This document shows positions 1 through 10,233 of a stretch of 64,000 bases of DNA, in pieces (positions within the stretch are counted from its first letter, which is position 1; each line of letters opens with the position of its first letter). The position numbers were made by a program, and so were the translations under genes. The stretch is from positions 27,976 through 91,975 of the forward strand of contig NZ_VDMO01000016.1 of the NCBI RefSeq assembly GCF_006335125.1, given 5' to 3'. The stretch comes from Deinococcus radiopugnans ATCC 19172. GTDB taxonomy: Bacteria > Deinococcota > Deinococci > Deinococcales > Deinococcaceae. The notes under the pieces are model-generated. The model worked only from the letters and a program-made list of their open reading frames with translations. It was not told the DNA's origin and ran no database searches.

Positions 1-1853
<1,853 letters not shown>

Positions 1854-1879
1854 TCGTTGCTCATCTCCTTTTCAACGGG

Positions 1880-1920
1880 GAGGGGGCCAGCCTCCCGATA
1901 AATGTTTGGCTGGCCCCCTC
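1880..1920 (-). terminator. intercistronic hairpin between binding protein and permease
   Basis: Arms 1880-1891 and 1909-1920 form a perfect 12-bp stem (GAGGGGGCCAGC and its complement) with a 17-nt loop. It has no U-tract. It sits between the stop of the binding-protein gene and the permease start, where such stems usually protect the upstream message or reduce read-through, giving more binding protein than permease. Confidence 0.7.
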
Positions 1921-1937
1921 TCTGCGTTCGAGTGACC

Positions 1938-2918
1938 TTACTTGACGCTGACGCCCTGTTCCTTGAAGAACTTGACGGCGCCGGGGTGCAGCGGGGCGGG
2001 CAGGCCCTTGACCGCCTTGGCGTAGGAGAAGTTGGTGCCCAGGGCCGGATGAATGGCCTTCAGCGCCTTCTCGTCACCAAACGCGGCCTTCATCGCCTTG
2101 TAGATGGTGTCCTCGCTCTCGTCGCTGGTGGTGACCAGGGTGGCCTGCACCGCCACGCCGGGCACGGTGGCGTCGATGCCCTTGTAGCTCTTGGCGGGAA
2201 TGTTGTAGCGCACGTAGAAGGGGTACTTCTTGAGCAGGGCGGTGGCCTGGTTGCCAGCCACCGGCACCAGTTTCACGTCCACCGTCTGGGCGATCTGGGC
2301 AATGGCGCTGGCGCCCACGCCCACGGTGTAGAACAGGGCGTCGGCGCGCTTGTCCTGCATCAGGCTGATGCCCTGCGACGGCGAGACCCGCAACGCCTGC
2401 CCCAGATCATCGAACTTCAGGCCGTAGGCTTCCATCACCTGCGCGGCGGTCTGCTCGGTGCCGGAACCCAGGTCACCGATCACGACTTTCTTGCCCTTGA
2501 GGTCGGCGATGCTGTTGATGCCTGAATCCTTGCGGGCCAGGACGTGCAGCACTTCGGGGTACAGCACAGCCATGGTGCGAATCTTCTTGTCGGGCTTGCC
2601 CTTGAAGGCGTCCAGGCCGGTGCCGGTGTAGGCGTAGTACACCACGTCGTTCTGGGCCACGGCGGCGTTCAGTTCGCCGGTCGCCATGGCGTTCATGTTG
2701 AAGACGCTGCCGCCGGTGGAACGGGCGTTGGCGCGGATACCGCTGCCCGAATCGTTGATCATCTTCGCCATGCCGGTGGCGACAGGAAAGTAGACGCCGG
2801 TGGTGCTGCCCGAGCCGATGGTCAGAAAGGTGGTGCCCTGGGCCAGCGCTGCGCCGGTAAACAGGGCGGCGGTGCCGAGAACGGCGGCGGTCATCAACTG
2901 CGTGTTGCGTTTCTTCAT
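1938..2918 (-). CDS. TAXI-family TRAP transporter substrate-binding protein
   Basis: 326-residue exported binding protein. The signal peptide begins MKKRNTQLMTAAVLG and ends near AALAQG. The mature start TTFLTIGSGSTTGVYFPVA is the hallmark of the TAXI (TRAP-associated extracytoplasmic immunogenic) family, followed by the ARSTGGS motif. It captures a small solute, often glutamate or a dicarboxylate, outside the membrane and hands it to the fused permease encoded next on the same strand. The ATG at 2918 is chosen over an upstream in-frame codon at 3041 because GGAGG lies 6 nt before it and because the signal peptide starts exactly there. Confidence 0.95.
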   Translation of the reverse strand: MKKRNTQLMTAAVLGTAALFTGAALAQGTTFLTIGSGSTTGVYFPVATGMAKMINDSGSGIRANARSTGGSVFNMNAMATGELNAAVAQNDVVYYAYTGTGLDAFKGKPDKKIRTMAVLYPEVLHVLARKDSGINSIADLKGKKVVIGDLGSGTEQTAAQVMEAYGLKFDDLGQALRVSPSQGISLMQDKRADALFYTVGVGASAIAQIAQTVDVKLVPVAGNQATALLKKYPFYVRYNIPAKSYKGIDATVPGVAVQATLVTTSDESEDTIYKAMKAAFGDEKALKAIHPALGTNFSYAKAVKGLPAPLHPGAVKFFKEQGVSVK

Positions 2919-3106
2919 GTGGATCCTCCGTGAGCGCAGTCCTGCAGGGCAAGCAGGCCGCAAAAAAGTTGAGAGTTTTGGAAGCTTAGCACATGGTGTG
3001 AATTGGACGCGCTTCCATAAAGATCGGTCAGCTGGCCTCAAACCCCGTCCTGCGTGTCTGGCACGTTCTGAACCCGGCCTCTCTAGCTGCGCCCCGTTCG
3101 CTCGGA

Positions 3107-3112
3107 TACAGT
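3107..3112 (+). promoter_or_regulatory. -10 element TACAGT, leaderless start
   Basis: TACAGT ends 7 nt before the ATG at 3120; no Shine-Dalgarno site is present, so transcription should begin at or next to the start codon. Confidence 0.65.
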
Positions 3113-3119
3113 TGCACGT

Positions 3120-3884
3120 ATGACCTCTCTCGCCAAAGACCGCTCATCAGGTGCGCCGATCATTCAGGCCGAGAACGTCCAGAAGCATTTCGGCAGTTTC
3201 CAGGCCCTGAAGGGCGTCAACCTGAGCGTGCGCGCGGGCGAGGTGGTGGTCATCATCGGGCCGTCGGGCAGCGGCAAGAGCACCTTTATTCGCACCATCA
3301 ACGCGCTGGATCCCCACGACGGCGGCAGCATCACCGTGGACGGCATTCCGCTGAACGGCAAGGGCAACCTCGACGCCATCCGCCGCGAGGTGGGCATGGT
3401 GTTTCAGTCGTTCAACCTGTTTCCGCACCTGACCGTGCTGGAGAACATCACGCTGGCCCCCACCCGCGTCCGCAAGACGGACAAGGCCGAGGCCGAGCGG
3501 CGCGGGCTGGAGCTGCTGCGCCGGGTGGACATCGAGGAACAGGCGCACAAGTACCCGGCCCAGCTGTCGGGCGGCCAGCAGCAGCGGGTGGCCATTGCCC
3601 GCGCCCTGGCGATGGACCCCAAGGTCATGCTGTTCGACGAGCCGACCAGCGCCCTGGATCCGGAAATGATCAAGGAGGTACTGGACGTGATGAAGGATCT
3701 GGCGCGCGGCGGCATGACCATGCTGGTGGTCACCCACGAGATGGGCTTTGCCCGCGAGGTGGCCGACCGATTGCTGTTCTTCGATGGGGGCAACGTCGTG
3801 GAGGACACCACCCCCGAGGACTTCTACAACAACCCCAAGCACGAGCGGGCCAAGCAGTTCCTGGGCAAGATTCTGGGGCACTGA
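3120..3884 (+). CDS. amino-acid-type ABC transporter ATP-binding protein (GlnQ/HisP group)
   Basis: 254-residue ABC ATPase with all motifs intact: Walker [11 protein letters not shown]-loop in [14 protein letters not shown], signature LSGGQQQR, Walker B VMLFDEP and switch histidine in VTHEMGF. The [14 protein letters not shown] sequence and overall length place it with polar amino acid importers. No permease or binding protein for it lies in the window: the upstream genes are a divergent TRAP system and the downstream gene is unrelated. It is therefore an orphan ATPase that must serve subunits encoded elsewhere. The ATG at 3120 is supported by the -10 element just before it. Confidence 0.92.
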   Translation: MTSLAKDRSSGAPIIQAENVQKHFGSFQALKGVNLSVRAGEVVVIIGPSGSGKSTFIRTINALDPHDGGSITVDGIPLNGKGNLDAIRREVGMVFQSFNLFPHLTVLENITLAPTRVRKTDKAEAERRGLELLRRVDIEEQAHKYPAQLSGGQQQRVAIARALAMDPKVMLFDEPTSALDPEMIKEVLDVMKDLARGGMTMLVVTHEMGFAREVADRLLFFDGGNVVEDTTPEDFYNNPKHERAKQFLGKILGH

Positions 3885-3897
3885 GGGGCAACCCCCG

Positions 3898-3921
3898 CCT
3901 CTCCTAAAAAATCAGGAGAGG
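3898..3921 (+). terminator. hairpin after ABC ATPase gene
   Basis: CCTCTCCT (3898-3905) pairs with AGGAGAGG (3914-3921) across an A-rich 8-nt loop, directly after the ABC ATPase gene and before the convergent gene end at 3935. The following tract is only moderately T-rich. Confidence 0.55.
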
Positions 3922-3934
3922 TTCAATCTCACGG

Positions 3935-6841
3935 TCACGGCAGTTCGTTGCCTGTCTCCCCCAGCTCCAGCAGCCACAGGGCGTCGCCGGGGCGCAGGTG
4001 GGCCAAGGCGTCAGCTTGGGGACCGTGCAGGCCGCGCAGCAGCGCCCAGGCCTCACCACTGTCCTCTAGAGCCCGCCCCAGCGCCCGCCACACGCCCGCA
4101 CGGAAGGGGGCCAGCGCCGGGTGCGATAGCGCCGCGCGCAGCCACTGAATCGTCGGCACGCCGTCACTGAGGGTGGAGGCCGCTTCCAGGGTCAGCAGTT
4201 GCGCCTGCAACCCGGGATCGGGCGCGTCACCCAGCCCCGGCTGAACGCGGCGCAGCAGGGCGTGGGCGCGGTTCAGCTCGGCCAGGGCGTCGGCGGGGCG
4301 GGCAGAGCGCAGCAGCACCTCGGCGCGCATGGCGCGGGCCTGGCCCCCCTCGTAGGGGTGGGCGGCCAGGGCCACGGCGCGGTCCACCGACGCCAGCGCC
4401 GCCGCCGGATCGGGGTCCGCCAGGGCGCGGCTCAGGAGCATGTCGAACAGCAGGATGGCGTCGCGGTCGCTGCCCGTCACGGGCTGGGCGATCAGGTCGT
4501 CCAGCAGCGTGCGGGCCTGCCGCAGGTCGGGATGGTCACGCACCGGACCCAGCAAGGGCTGCAGGTACGCGCCGCCCAGCCCGCGCGTCAGGTAGGCCAG
4601 GGCCACCCGGTAGCGGGTGCGGCGCTGGCGGTAGCGCACCTCGGCGGGGCGGGCGCTGCGGCCTTCCAGCAGGGTCAGTGTCCGGGCCGAGACCGCCAGC
4701 GCGTCGTCCGGGCGGCCCAGCGCCAGCAGCACCGGCAGGCCCTCCGAGAGCAGGCGGGCGCGGGGCACGTGATCGGCGTGGCGGCGTGGATCGGGGGGCA
4801 GCAGCGCCAGCGCATGGCCCAGGACGGCCTGCGCCTCTTGAGGGCGGCCCAGGCGGCGCAGGGCGGTGGCGCTGCGGGCCAGCACGCGGGCGCGTTCCTC
4901 CTCGCCCGCACCGGCCGCTTCCAGCCGGGTGGTGGCGTCGCGCAGCGCCGAGAGCGCGGCGGCCGGCTGACCCAGGCGCAGCCGCAAGTCGCCCTCCTGA
5001 TAGCGGGCGCGGGCCGAGAGCAGCGGGCTGGAGGCCGGCACGGCAGCCAGGGCGGCCAGCGCCTCGTCCCAGCGCCCGGCATCCTTGGCGATCAACCCGC
5101 GCCACAGCCCGGCGCGGGGGCCGCCCACCGCCGTGCGCGGGTCGGAGACGGCGCGCGTGGCGGCCTCCAAGTCGCCCGCCCAGCGGGCCAGGGCGGCCTG
5201 CACCAGCAGCGCGTCGGCACAGGCCGCCACCGCCCACGGCTCGCGCGCCGGTGAGGCGGCCGAGAGCACGGCGGCCACCTCCGGGTGGGCCAGCTGTTCG
5301 GCCGCCGCCGTCATGTTCCCGGCTTCCAGACTGCTCTCGGCCAGCTTGACGCGTGCCCAGGCCCGTACCGGGGGGCGCGCGGCCCCGAACAGCGTGAACA
5401 GCGCGTCACGCAGGCCCGCGTCGTGGTAGTCGCCCCGACCCGCCGAGTGCCGCACCACCGCCCCCGCCAGATCGTCGCGGGTCTCGCCCGCCGCCCCGTC
5501 ACGGATGGCCGGCCACAGCGGCGGCAACCAGCGCGCGTCGTCGGGCGACGTCCGCACCTGGGCCGCCAGCGCAGGCCAGTCCTCCAGCGCGGCCAGCGCG
5601 GCCAGCCGGATGGGGCGACACTCCCCCGAGGTCAGGTTGGCCAGCCTGGCCAGCGCCCGCGTCCGCTCGGCCGCCGCCACTCCGGTCCAGGCGGCACGCA
5701 GGGCGGGCGTGGGGGTCCAGCCCAGCGCGTCCGAGCCGGCCAGCAGGGCGCGGGCGTGCGGGGGCAGTTGCCGGAGTTCCGTGCCCAGAGCGGCCCGCAG
5801 CAGTTCCGGTGCCCACGCTGCGGAGGGCAGATGCGGCGTGCTGGCCGCCAGCGCCGCCGTCGCCCCGATCAGCCGCTGGAGGTCAGGGTCCGCCAGCAGG
5901 GCCGGCATGTGCGGCCCGGCCTCCCCTCCCCGCAGGCGCACCAGCAGGCTCAGGCGGTCCAGATGGCGTCCGGTCTCGGCCACCAGCTCCTCGGCTTCAG
6001 CGCGGGGCACGCCCAGCCGGGCCATCAGGTAGCCGCGCGCCTCGGCGGGGGTGGGCGGGTGCAGCGCGATGGTCTCGGGAGGGTGCGGGCCGAGATCGTC
6101 GGCGTCGGCCTTTTCCAGTGCCAGCAGCACGGCCAGCCCCGGCGGCGCGGCGCTCAGCAGGTGTTCGGCGGCCCAGCGCGCGGCGGAGGCCACCGAACCG
6201 TCGGTGCGGCGCGGCGGCTGGCCCGCGAAATTCAGGTCGTCGGTCACGCGGACCAGCAGCGCGCCAGCCGCCGGAAACTGACGGCGCACGGCCTCCGCCT
6301 GCGCCGCCGCCAGTTGCGCGTAGGCGCTGCCGGACGCCGCCAGCCCCAGCAGCCCCGACACGTCGCCGGACAGAAACAGCCGCCTGACGGGCACGCCAGC
6401 GCCGCGCAGGGCCGCGTCCAGGCTGTCAAGCAGCACGGTCTTGCCCGCCCCGGCCCGGCCGGTCACAACCAGCCGGGGGGCGCGGCCCGCCCGCACGCCA
6501 GCCAGGAACTGCCGGTAGGCCCGCTTCTTGCTGCGGCCCAGCAGTTCCAGTTCGGCCGGCAGCGGCGTGGGCGACGGAACGGCGGACGTTTCGGGCAGCG
6601 GGCGGCCCACCCCGGCGGCCAGTTCGGCCAGGATAGCCCGCAGGGTGTCGCGGTCCGCCGCCGTGCCGATGTCGCGGTAGATGATGTTCCGCACCGCTGC
6701 GCCGCCGGCCCCGCGCGCCCGCATCTCGCCCTCCAGCCAGCGCAGGCTGCCGCGCCGCGCCCCCGCACCTCCGCCCGGCTCCGGCGGCAGGTGGGCGCGC
6801 AGCTCGGCCAGCACCGCCCTGTAGTCCACGATGGCTCCCAC
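3935..6841 (-). CDS. P-loop NTPase with C-terminal TPR-like repeats (STAND-like)
   Basis: Large cytoplasmic protein of about 968 residues, not assigned to a named family. Residues 1-100 form a small charged domain containing VRNIIYRDIG. A Walker A motif GRAGAGKT sits at 128-135, with a possible Walker B strand in LAVLLALEKAD around 238-250. From about residue 430 to the end the sequence is alanine/leucine-rich helical pairs spaced like tetratricopeptide repeats (for example RARYQEGDLRLRLGQPAAAL). NTPase-plus-repeat proteins of the STAND type act as ligand-triggered switches in regulation or defence; here no effector domain was recognised. Start uncertain: GTG at 6841 or GTG at 6829; TACCGT at 6845-6840 could be a -10 element. 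GC is very high, like its neighbours, so no sign of recent transfer. Confidence 0.75.
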   Translation of the reverse strand: MGAIVDYRAVLAELRAHLPPEPGGGAGARRGSLRWLEGEMRARGAGGAAVRNIIYRDIGTAADRDTLRAILAELAAGVGRPLPETSAVPSPTPLPAELELLGRSKKRAYRQFLAGVRAGRAPRLVVTGRAGAGKTVLLDSLDAALRGAGVPVRRLFLSGDVSGLLGLAASGSAYAQLAAAQAEAVRRQFPAAGALLVRVTDDLNFAGQPPRRTDGSVASAARWAAEHLLSAAPPGLAVLLALEKADADDLGPHPPETIALHPPTPAEARGYLMARLGVPRAEAEELVAETGRHLDRLSLLVRLRGGEAGPHMPALLADPDLQRLIGATAALAASTPHLPSAAWAPELLRAALGTELRQLPPHARALLAGSDALGWTPTPALRAAWTGVAAAERTRALARLANLTSGECRPIRLAALAALEDWPALAAQVRTSPDDARWLPPLWPAIRDGAAGETRDDLAGAVVRHSAGRGDYHDAGLRDALFTLFGAARPPVRAWARVKLAESSLEAGNMTAAAEQLAHPEVAAVLSAASPAREPWAVAACADALLVQAALARWAGDLEAATRAVSDPRTAVGGPRAGLWRGLIAKDAGRWDEALAALAAVPASSPLLSARARYQEGDLRLRLGQPAAALSALRDATTRLEAAGAGEEERARVLARSATALRRLGRPQEAQAVLGHALALLPPDPRRHADHVPRARLLSEGLPVLLALGRPDDALAVSARTLTLLEGRSARPAEVRYRQRRTRYRVALAYLTRGLGGAYLQPLLGPVRDHPDLRQARTLLDDLIAQPVTGSDRDAILLFDMLLSRALADPDPAAALASVDRAVALAAHPYEGGQARAMRAEVLLRSARPADALAELNRAHALLRRVQPGLGDAPDPGLQAQLLTLEAASTLSDGVPTIQWLRAALSHPALAPFRAGVWRALGRALEDSGEAWALLRGLHGPQADALAHLRPGDALWLLELGETGNELP

Positions 6842-6970
6842 GGTAGCATCCCCGGCGGGCGAAATAGACCCGGTGCAGAAAAAGGCCGGGCCAGCGTACC
6901 TGACGGGTCCATCAGCAACCCGGCACCGGGCTGTGTATACTCGGCGTAGCCTTCAAATCCATCCCTTTTC

Positions 6971-6986
6971 GGCCAGTTGTCTGGCC
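6971..6986 (+). other. small hairpin in the 5' leader of the TPR gene
   Basis: GGCCAG and CTGGCC flank TTGT 18 nt before the start codon of the secreted TPR gene. TATACT at 6935-6940 is a plausible -10 for this message. Role unknown. Confidence 0.35.
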
Positions 6987-7004
6987 CCCCCCTGGAGAAT
7001 CCCT

Positions 7005-7706
7005 ATGCGTACCCCCATGCTGATCGCCGCCCTGACCGCCGCCCTCGTGACCACCGCCTCCGCCCAGAGCCAGGCGGCGGCCCAGGCCCTTTACGACTCG
7101 GGCAAGTGGCAGGAAGCGGCGCTGGCCGCCGCCGCCCTGAACACCAGCGCGGGCCTGGCCCTGGCCGCCGAGGCCACCACCGCCGGGGCCGGACTGGTTG
7201 CCGACGCCCAGAAAAAAGCGCTGTTCCAGAAGGCCCAGGACTACGCCAAGAGTGCCATTGCCAAGGACAAGAACAACGCCGACGCCTACTTCGAACTGGC
7301 CCGCGCCCAGGGCCGTCTGGCGCAGTTCTCGGGCATCCTGCAGAGCCTGGGACTGGCCGGGGACATGAAGAAGAATCTGGATCAGGCCATCAAGCTTGAC
7401 CCCAAGCTGGCCGGAGCTTACGTCGCGCTGGGGCTGTGGCACGCCAACCTGGACGAGAAGGGCTTTATCGCCCGCCGCGCCACCGGAGCGGACAAGAACC
7501 AGATCGCCCCCAACTTCGAGAAGGCCTTTGCGCTGGAGCCCAACGTGGCCGTCCATCACATCGAGTACGCCAACGCCCTGATTCTCCAGAAGCGCAAGGC
7601 CGAGGCCGCCGCCGAACTGCAGAAGGCCATTGCCCTGCCCGCCGAGACCTTCTGGCAGAAGCGCGATCTGGAGGCCGCCCGGAAGACCCTGGCCAGCCTG
7701 AAGTAA
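7005..7706 (+). CDS. secreted tetratricopeptide-repeat protein
   Basis: 233 residues with an N-terminal signal peptide (MRTPMLIAALTAALVTTASA, cleavage near AQS). The mature protein has repeated helical pairs of TPR type: ALYDSGKWQEAALAAA, AKDKNNADAYFELARAQG, AIKLDPKLAGAYVALGLWH and FALEPNVAVHHIEYANALIL. Such proteins act as periplasmic scaffolds for envelope assembly; the partner cannot be inferred. The ATG at 7005 has GGAG 7 nt upstream. Nothing in the flanks forms an operon with it: the upstream gene is divergent and a strong hairpin follows. Confidence 0.85.
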   Translation: MRTPMLIAALTAALVTTASAQSQAAAQALYDSGKWQEAALAAAALNTSAGLALAAEATTAGAGLVADAQKKALFQKAQDYAKSAIAKDKNNADAYFELARAQGRLAQFSGILQSLGLAGDMKKNLDQAIKLDPKLAGAYVALGLWHANLDEKGFIARRATGADKNQIAPNFEKAFALEPNVAVHHIEYANALILQKRKAEAAAELQKAIALPAETFWQKRDLEAARKTLASLK

Positions 7707-7717
7707 GGAGGCAGGAC

Positions 7718-7763
7718 GGGCGAGGCCGGCCGCGGGACCAGCGTCCCCAGGCCGGCCTCGCCC
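7718..7763 (+). terminator. 14-bp stem hairpin after TPR gene
   Basis: GGGCGAGGCCGGCC (7718-7731) pairs perfectly with 7750-7763 across an 18-nt loop, shortly after the TPR gene stop. There is no long T-tract, so it is a strong but atypical terminator. Confidence 0.65.
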
Positions 7764-7859
7764 TGTTCGGTGGGTGACAGCAACGCCGCACCGTGCTCCG
7801 GCCTTTCACCCCCCAATCCCCGCTGACGCCTGTCCCTCGCCCTGCCCGGCGCGGCGCGC

Positions 7860-7865
7860 TAAATT
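7860..7865 (+). promoter_or_regulatory. -10 element TAAATT, leaderless start
   Basis: Ends 6 nt before the ATG at 7872; no Shine-Dalgarno site. Confidence 0.65.
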
Positions 7866-7871
7866 GGCCCC

Positions 7872-8783
7872 ATGATCGCCTACAGCGAGGTCAGCGCCTT
7901 CACGCGCACGCCGGGCCAGGGCAACCGCGCGGGCGTGGTGCTGGACGCCGCCGGGCTGAGCGAGGCCGAGATGCGCGAACTGGCCGCCTTTCTGGGGGCG
8001 CCCGAAACCGTGTTCGTGACCCGCCTGTCGGTCAACCATACGGGCCGCTCCGCCGTGCGGGTGCGCTACTTCACGCCCACCCAGGAGGTGGAGTTCTGCG
8101 GCCACGCCACGCTGGCGCTGGGGCTGATGCTGGCGCAATCGGGCCACTGGCGAGGCGGGGCGCTGGAACTTGAAACCCTGGCGGGCCGGGTCCCCCTGCG
8201 TCTGATCAGCGAGGCGGGGGTGCCGCAGCAGGTCTGGATGCAGCATCAGCGCCACGAGACCCGCCCCCTACCCACCTCTCTGCGCGCCGAACTGGCCGAG
8301 GCGCTGGGCATCGACGCCCGCATGATTCACCGCGGCCTGCCGATGGCCGCCGCCAGCACGGGCCTGTGGAGCGCTTTCGTGCCGCTGCTGGACCCACTGA
8401 TCCTGGACGCCCTGGACCCGGATCTGGAACGCATCGTCATGCTCAGCGAGGCGCTGGACGTGGGCAGCGTCTACGCCTACGCCCCGATGGGCGTCAACCG
8501 GTTCGCGGCGCGCGATTTTGCCCCGGCGCTGGGCATTCCGGAAGACCCGGTGACCGGCAGCGCGGGCGGGGCGCTGATGGCCCTGCTGGCCCACGGGGGC
8601 CGCCTGCCGGTGCGCGCCGGGCGGGCCTGCGGCGTGATCTACCAGGGCCACGCGCTGGGCACCCCCGGCGAGGTGGAGGTGGAGGTGGAAATGCGCGGCG
8701 ACGCGGTGGTGGCCGTCCATGTCGGCGGCTGCGCGGTGCTGGAGCGCGAGGGGCTGTGGAAGCGCGGGGCGCCGGGGGACTGA
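7872..8783 (+). CDS. PhzF-family isomerase/epimerase-like protein
   Basis: 303-residue protein of the PhzF phenazine biosynthesis-like family, which share the diaminopimelate epimerase fold. Diagnostic features: N-terminal [19 protein letters not shown], the acidic [11 protein letters not shown] segment, [10 protein letters not shown] and, near the C-terminus, [12 protein letters not shown]. The family isomerises small carboxylic acids; most members outside phenazine clusters have no known substrate, and no phenazine genes occur here. The ATG at 7872 is preceded directly by a -10 element. The stop at 8781-8783 touches the left end of a small mobile repeat, so an insertion lies immediately behind this gene. 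Confidence 0.9.
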   Translation: MIAYSEVSAFTRTPGQGNRAGVVLDAAGLSEAEMRELAAFLGAPETVFVTRLSVNHTGRSAVRVRYFTPTQEVEFCGHATLALGLMLAQSGHWRGGALELETLAGRVPLRLISEAGVPQQVWMQHQRHETRPLPTSLRAELAEALGIDARMIHRGLPMAAASTGLWSAFVPLLDPLILDALDPDLERIVMLSEALDVGSVYAYAPMGVNRFAARDFAPALGIPEDPVTGSAGGALMALLAHGGRLPVRAGRACGVIYQGHALGTPGEVEVEVEMRGDAVVAVHVGGCAVLEREGLWKRGAPGD

Positions 8784-8917
8784 TACGGATTCCGTTTGTT
8801 TCGTGTAGAAATCGGGACAGCGCCGGTTTCTACACTCCACGTCCGGAACCCGTTTTTCTCTTGCTCGCTCTGCTCGGATCTCCAGGTGTTTTCAACACCT
8901 TTCAATCGGAGTCCGTA
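8784..8917. repeat. small interspersed repeat, copy A (MITE-like)
   Basis: 134-bp element bounded by TA. Its ends are imperfect inverted repeats: TACGGATTCCG at the left and the complement of TACGGACTCCG at the right. Inside are two hairpins: 8806-8815 with 8823-8832 (10 pairs, one G-U, 7-nt loop) and 8884-8890 with 8894-8900 (7 pairs, 3-nt loop). A related copy lies at 25166-25414. It resembles the small non-coding repeats known from Deinococcus genomes, and its TA ends suit mobilisation by an IS630-type transposase. Confidence 0.8.
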
Positions 8918-8986
8918 TGAGCATCCAGCGCCATTGGATGGGGCCTGCGATCTATCCTCCCCCGTCCCGCCCAGCTGCCCAGCCCC

Positions 8987-8992
8987 TAGACT
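8987..8992 (+). promoter_or_regulatory. -10 element TAGACT, leaderless start
   Basis: Ends 7 nt before the ATG at 9000. Confidence 0.65.
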
Positions 8993-8999
8993 GCCGCCC

Positions 9000-9794
9000 A
9001 TGCTGGGACTGATTTGTGTGGATGTGGACGGAACTTTAATCGGCACGGACAACACCGTGCGGGACGACGTGTGGGCGGCACTGGCGGACGCGCGGGCGCG
9101 CGGCGTGCGTATTGCGCTGTGCAGCGGGCGGCCCGCCATTGGCAATGCGCTGGAGTACGCGCGGCGGCTGGACGCGGACGGCTGGCACGTCTTTCAGAAC
9201 GGGGCCAGCGTGGTGCGGGTGGATACAGGAGACAGCCTGTCCGAGGCGCTGCCCGAGGGCGTGCTGCCCCTGCTGACCGCCCGCGCGCACGCCGAGAACC
9301 GCCTGCTGGAGGTCTACACCGACACCGAATTCGGCGTGACCAAGCCGGGCATGCTGGCCGAGCGCCACGCCGCGCTGCTGGGCGTGCCGTACGATCCGCG
9401 CACCCCCGACTCGCTGGTGGGCACGCGGGTGCGGGCGCAGTGGGTGGTGCCGCGCGAGCAGGAGGCGGCGGTCACGGCCGAGCCGCATCCGGGCCTGGAT
9501 CTCCATCCGGCGGGCAGCCCGGCCATGCCCGACACCATGTTCATCAGCATGACCCGCGCGGGCATCAGCAAGGGCAGCGCGGTGCGGCGGATCGCGGCGG
9601 AATACGGCCTGGACATGACGCGGGTGATGATGGTGGGCGACGGCGAGAACGACGTCAGCGCCATGCGCGTGGTGGGCCACCCGGTGGCGATGGGCAACGC
9701 CGATCCGCCTGCCCTGGCCGCCGCGCGCTACACGGTGGGCCACGTGGACGATGGCGGCCTGCGCGAGGCGGTGGGGTTGGCGCTGACGCTGTAA
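9000..9794 (+). CDS. Cof-type HAD-superfamily phosphatase
   Basis: 264 residues. Motif I DVDGTLIG carries the nucleophile and acid/base aspartates, motif II is the serine in ALCSGRP, the lysine of motif III lies in GISKGSAV and motif IV is [10 protein letters not shown]. The C2-type cap between motifs II and III is that of the Cof/YbiV group, which dephosphorylate sugar phosphates and similar metabolites in the cytoplasm. The substrate is not predictable. The start is ATG 9000, giving [12 protein letters not shown] with the catalytic motif close to the N-terminus as usual. Confidence 0.92.
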   Translation: MLGLICVDVDGTLIGTDNTVRDDVWAALADARARGVRIALCSGRPAIGNALEYARRLDADGWHVFQNGASVVRVDTGDSLSEALPEGVLPLLTARAHAENRLLEVYTDTEFGVTKPGMLAERHAALLGVPYDPRTPDSLVGTRVRAQWVVPREQEAAVTAEPHPGLDLHPAGSPAMPDTMFISMTRAGISKGSAVRRIAAEYGLDMTRVMMVGDGENDVSAMRVVGHPVAMGNADPPALAAARYTVGHVDDGGLREAVGLALTL

Positions 9795-9799
9795 GCGCC

Positions 9800-9805
9800 T
9801 AGAGT
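9800..9805 (+). promoter_or_regulatory. -10 element TAGAGT, leaderless start
   Basis: Ends 6 nt before the GTG at 9812; lies just behind the stop of the HAD gene. Confidence 0.6.
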
Positions 9806-9811
9806 TGTCAG

Positions 9812-10213
9812 GTGCTGGAGACCGCCGAACAGACCGTGCAACTGGGCGCGCGGGCCATCGCCTCGCTGGCCGAGTTCGCGGCGGCGCTGGTTATCGCCGC
9901 CGCCATCGTGCAGGCGCTGTGGCGTTCGCTGCGCGCCCTGTTCCTGCCGCGCGACGCTGGGGCCAACGACGAGGCCAAGCAGAACCTGCGCCTGCAACTG
10001 GGCCGCTGGCTCGCCATTGCGCTGGAATTCCTGCTGGCCGCCGACATCCTGCTGACCGCCATCGCCCCCACCTGGGAGGACATCGGCAAGCTGGGGGCCA
10101 TCGCCCTGATCCGCACCGCGCTGAACTATTTTCTGGAGCGGGAGATCGACGCGAACAACCGTGAGAAGGGCAAGCTGAAAGCGGGCAGCGGCCCTGTGGA
10201 GGGTCAGGCGTAG
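9812..10213 (+). CDS. DUF1622-family membrane protein
   Basis: 133 residues with two hydrophobic segments, about 16-45 and 68-92, and the conserved region RLQLGRWLAIALEFLLAADIL followed by RTALNYFLEREI, which identify the DUF1622 family of small inner-membrane proteins. Function unknown. It begins with GTG and has its own -10 element 18 bp behind the HAD gene, so it need not be cotranscribed with it. The C-terminal tail is charged and probably cytoplasmic. Confidence 0.85.
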   Translation: MLETAEQTVQLGARAIASLAEFAAALVIAAAIVQALWRSLRALFLPRDAGANDEAKQNLRLQLGRWLAIALEFLLAADILLTAIAPTWEDIGKLGAIALIRTALNYFLEREIDANNREKGKLKAGSGPVEGQA

Positions 10214-10233
10214 GCCGGGCAGCGACGGCCCCC

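Noticed and set aside
5285..6949. 554-codon open frame antisense to the P-loop/TPR gene
   Set aside because: Biased to Gly/Arg/Gln; the opposite frame has a Walker A and TPR-like pattern.
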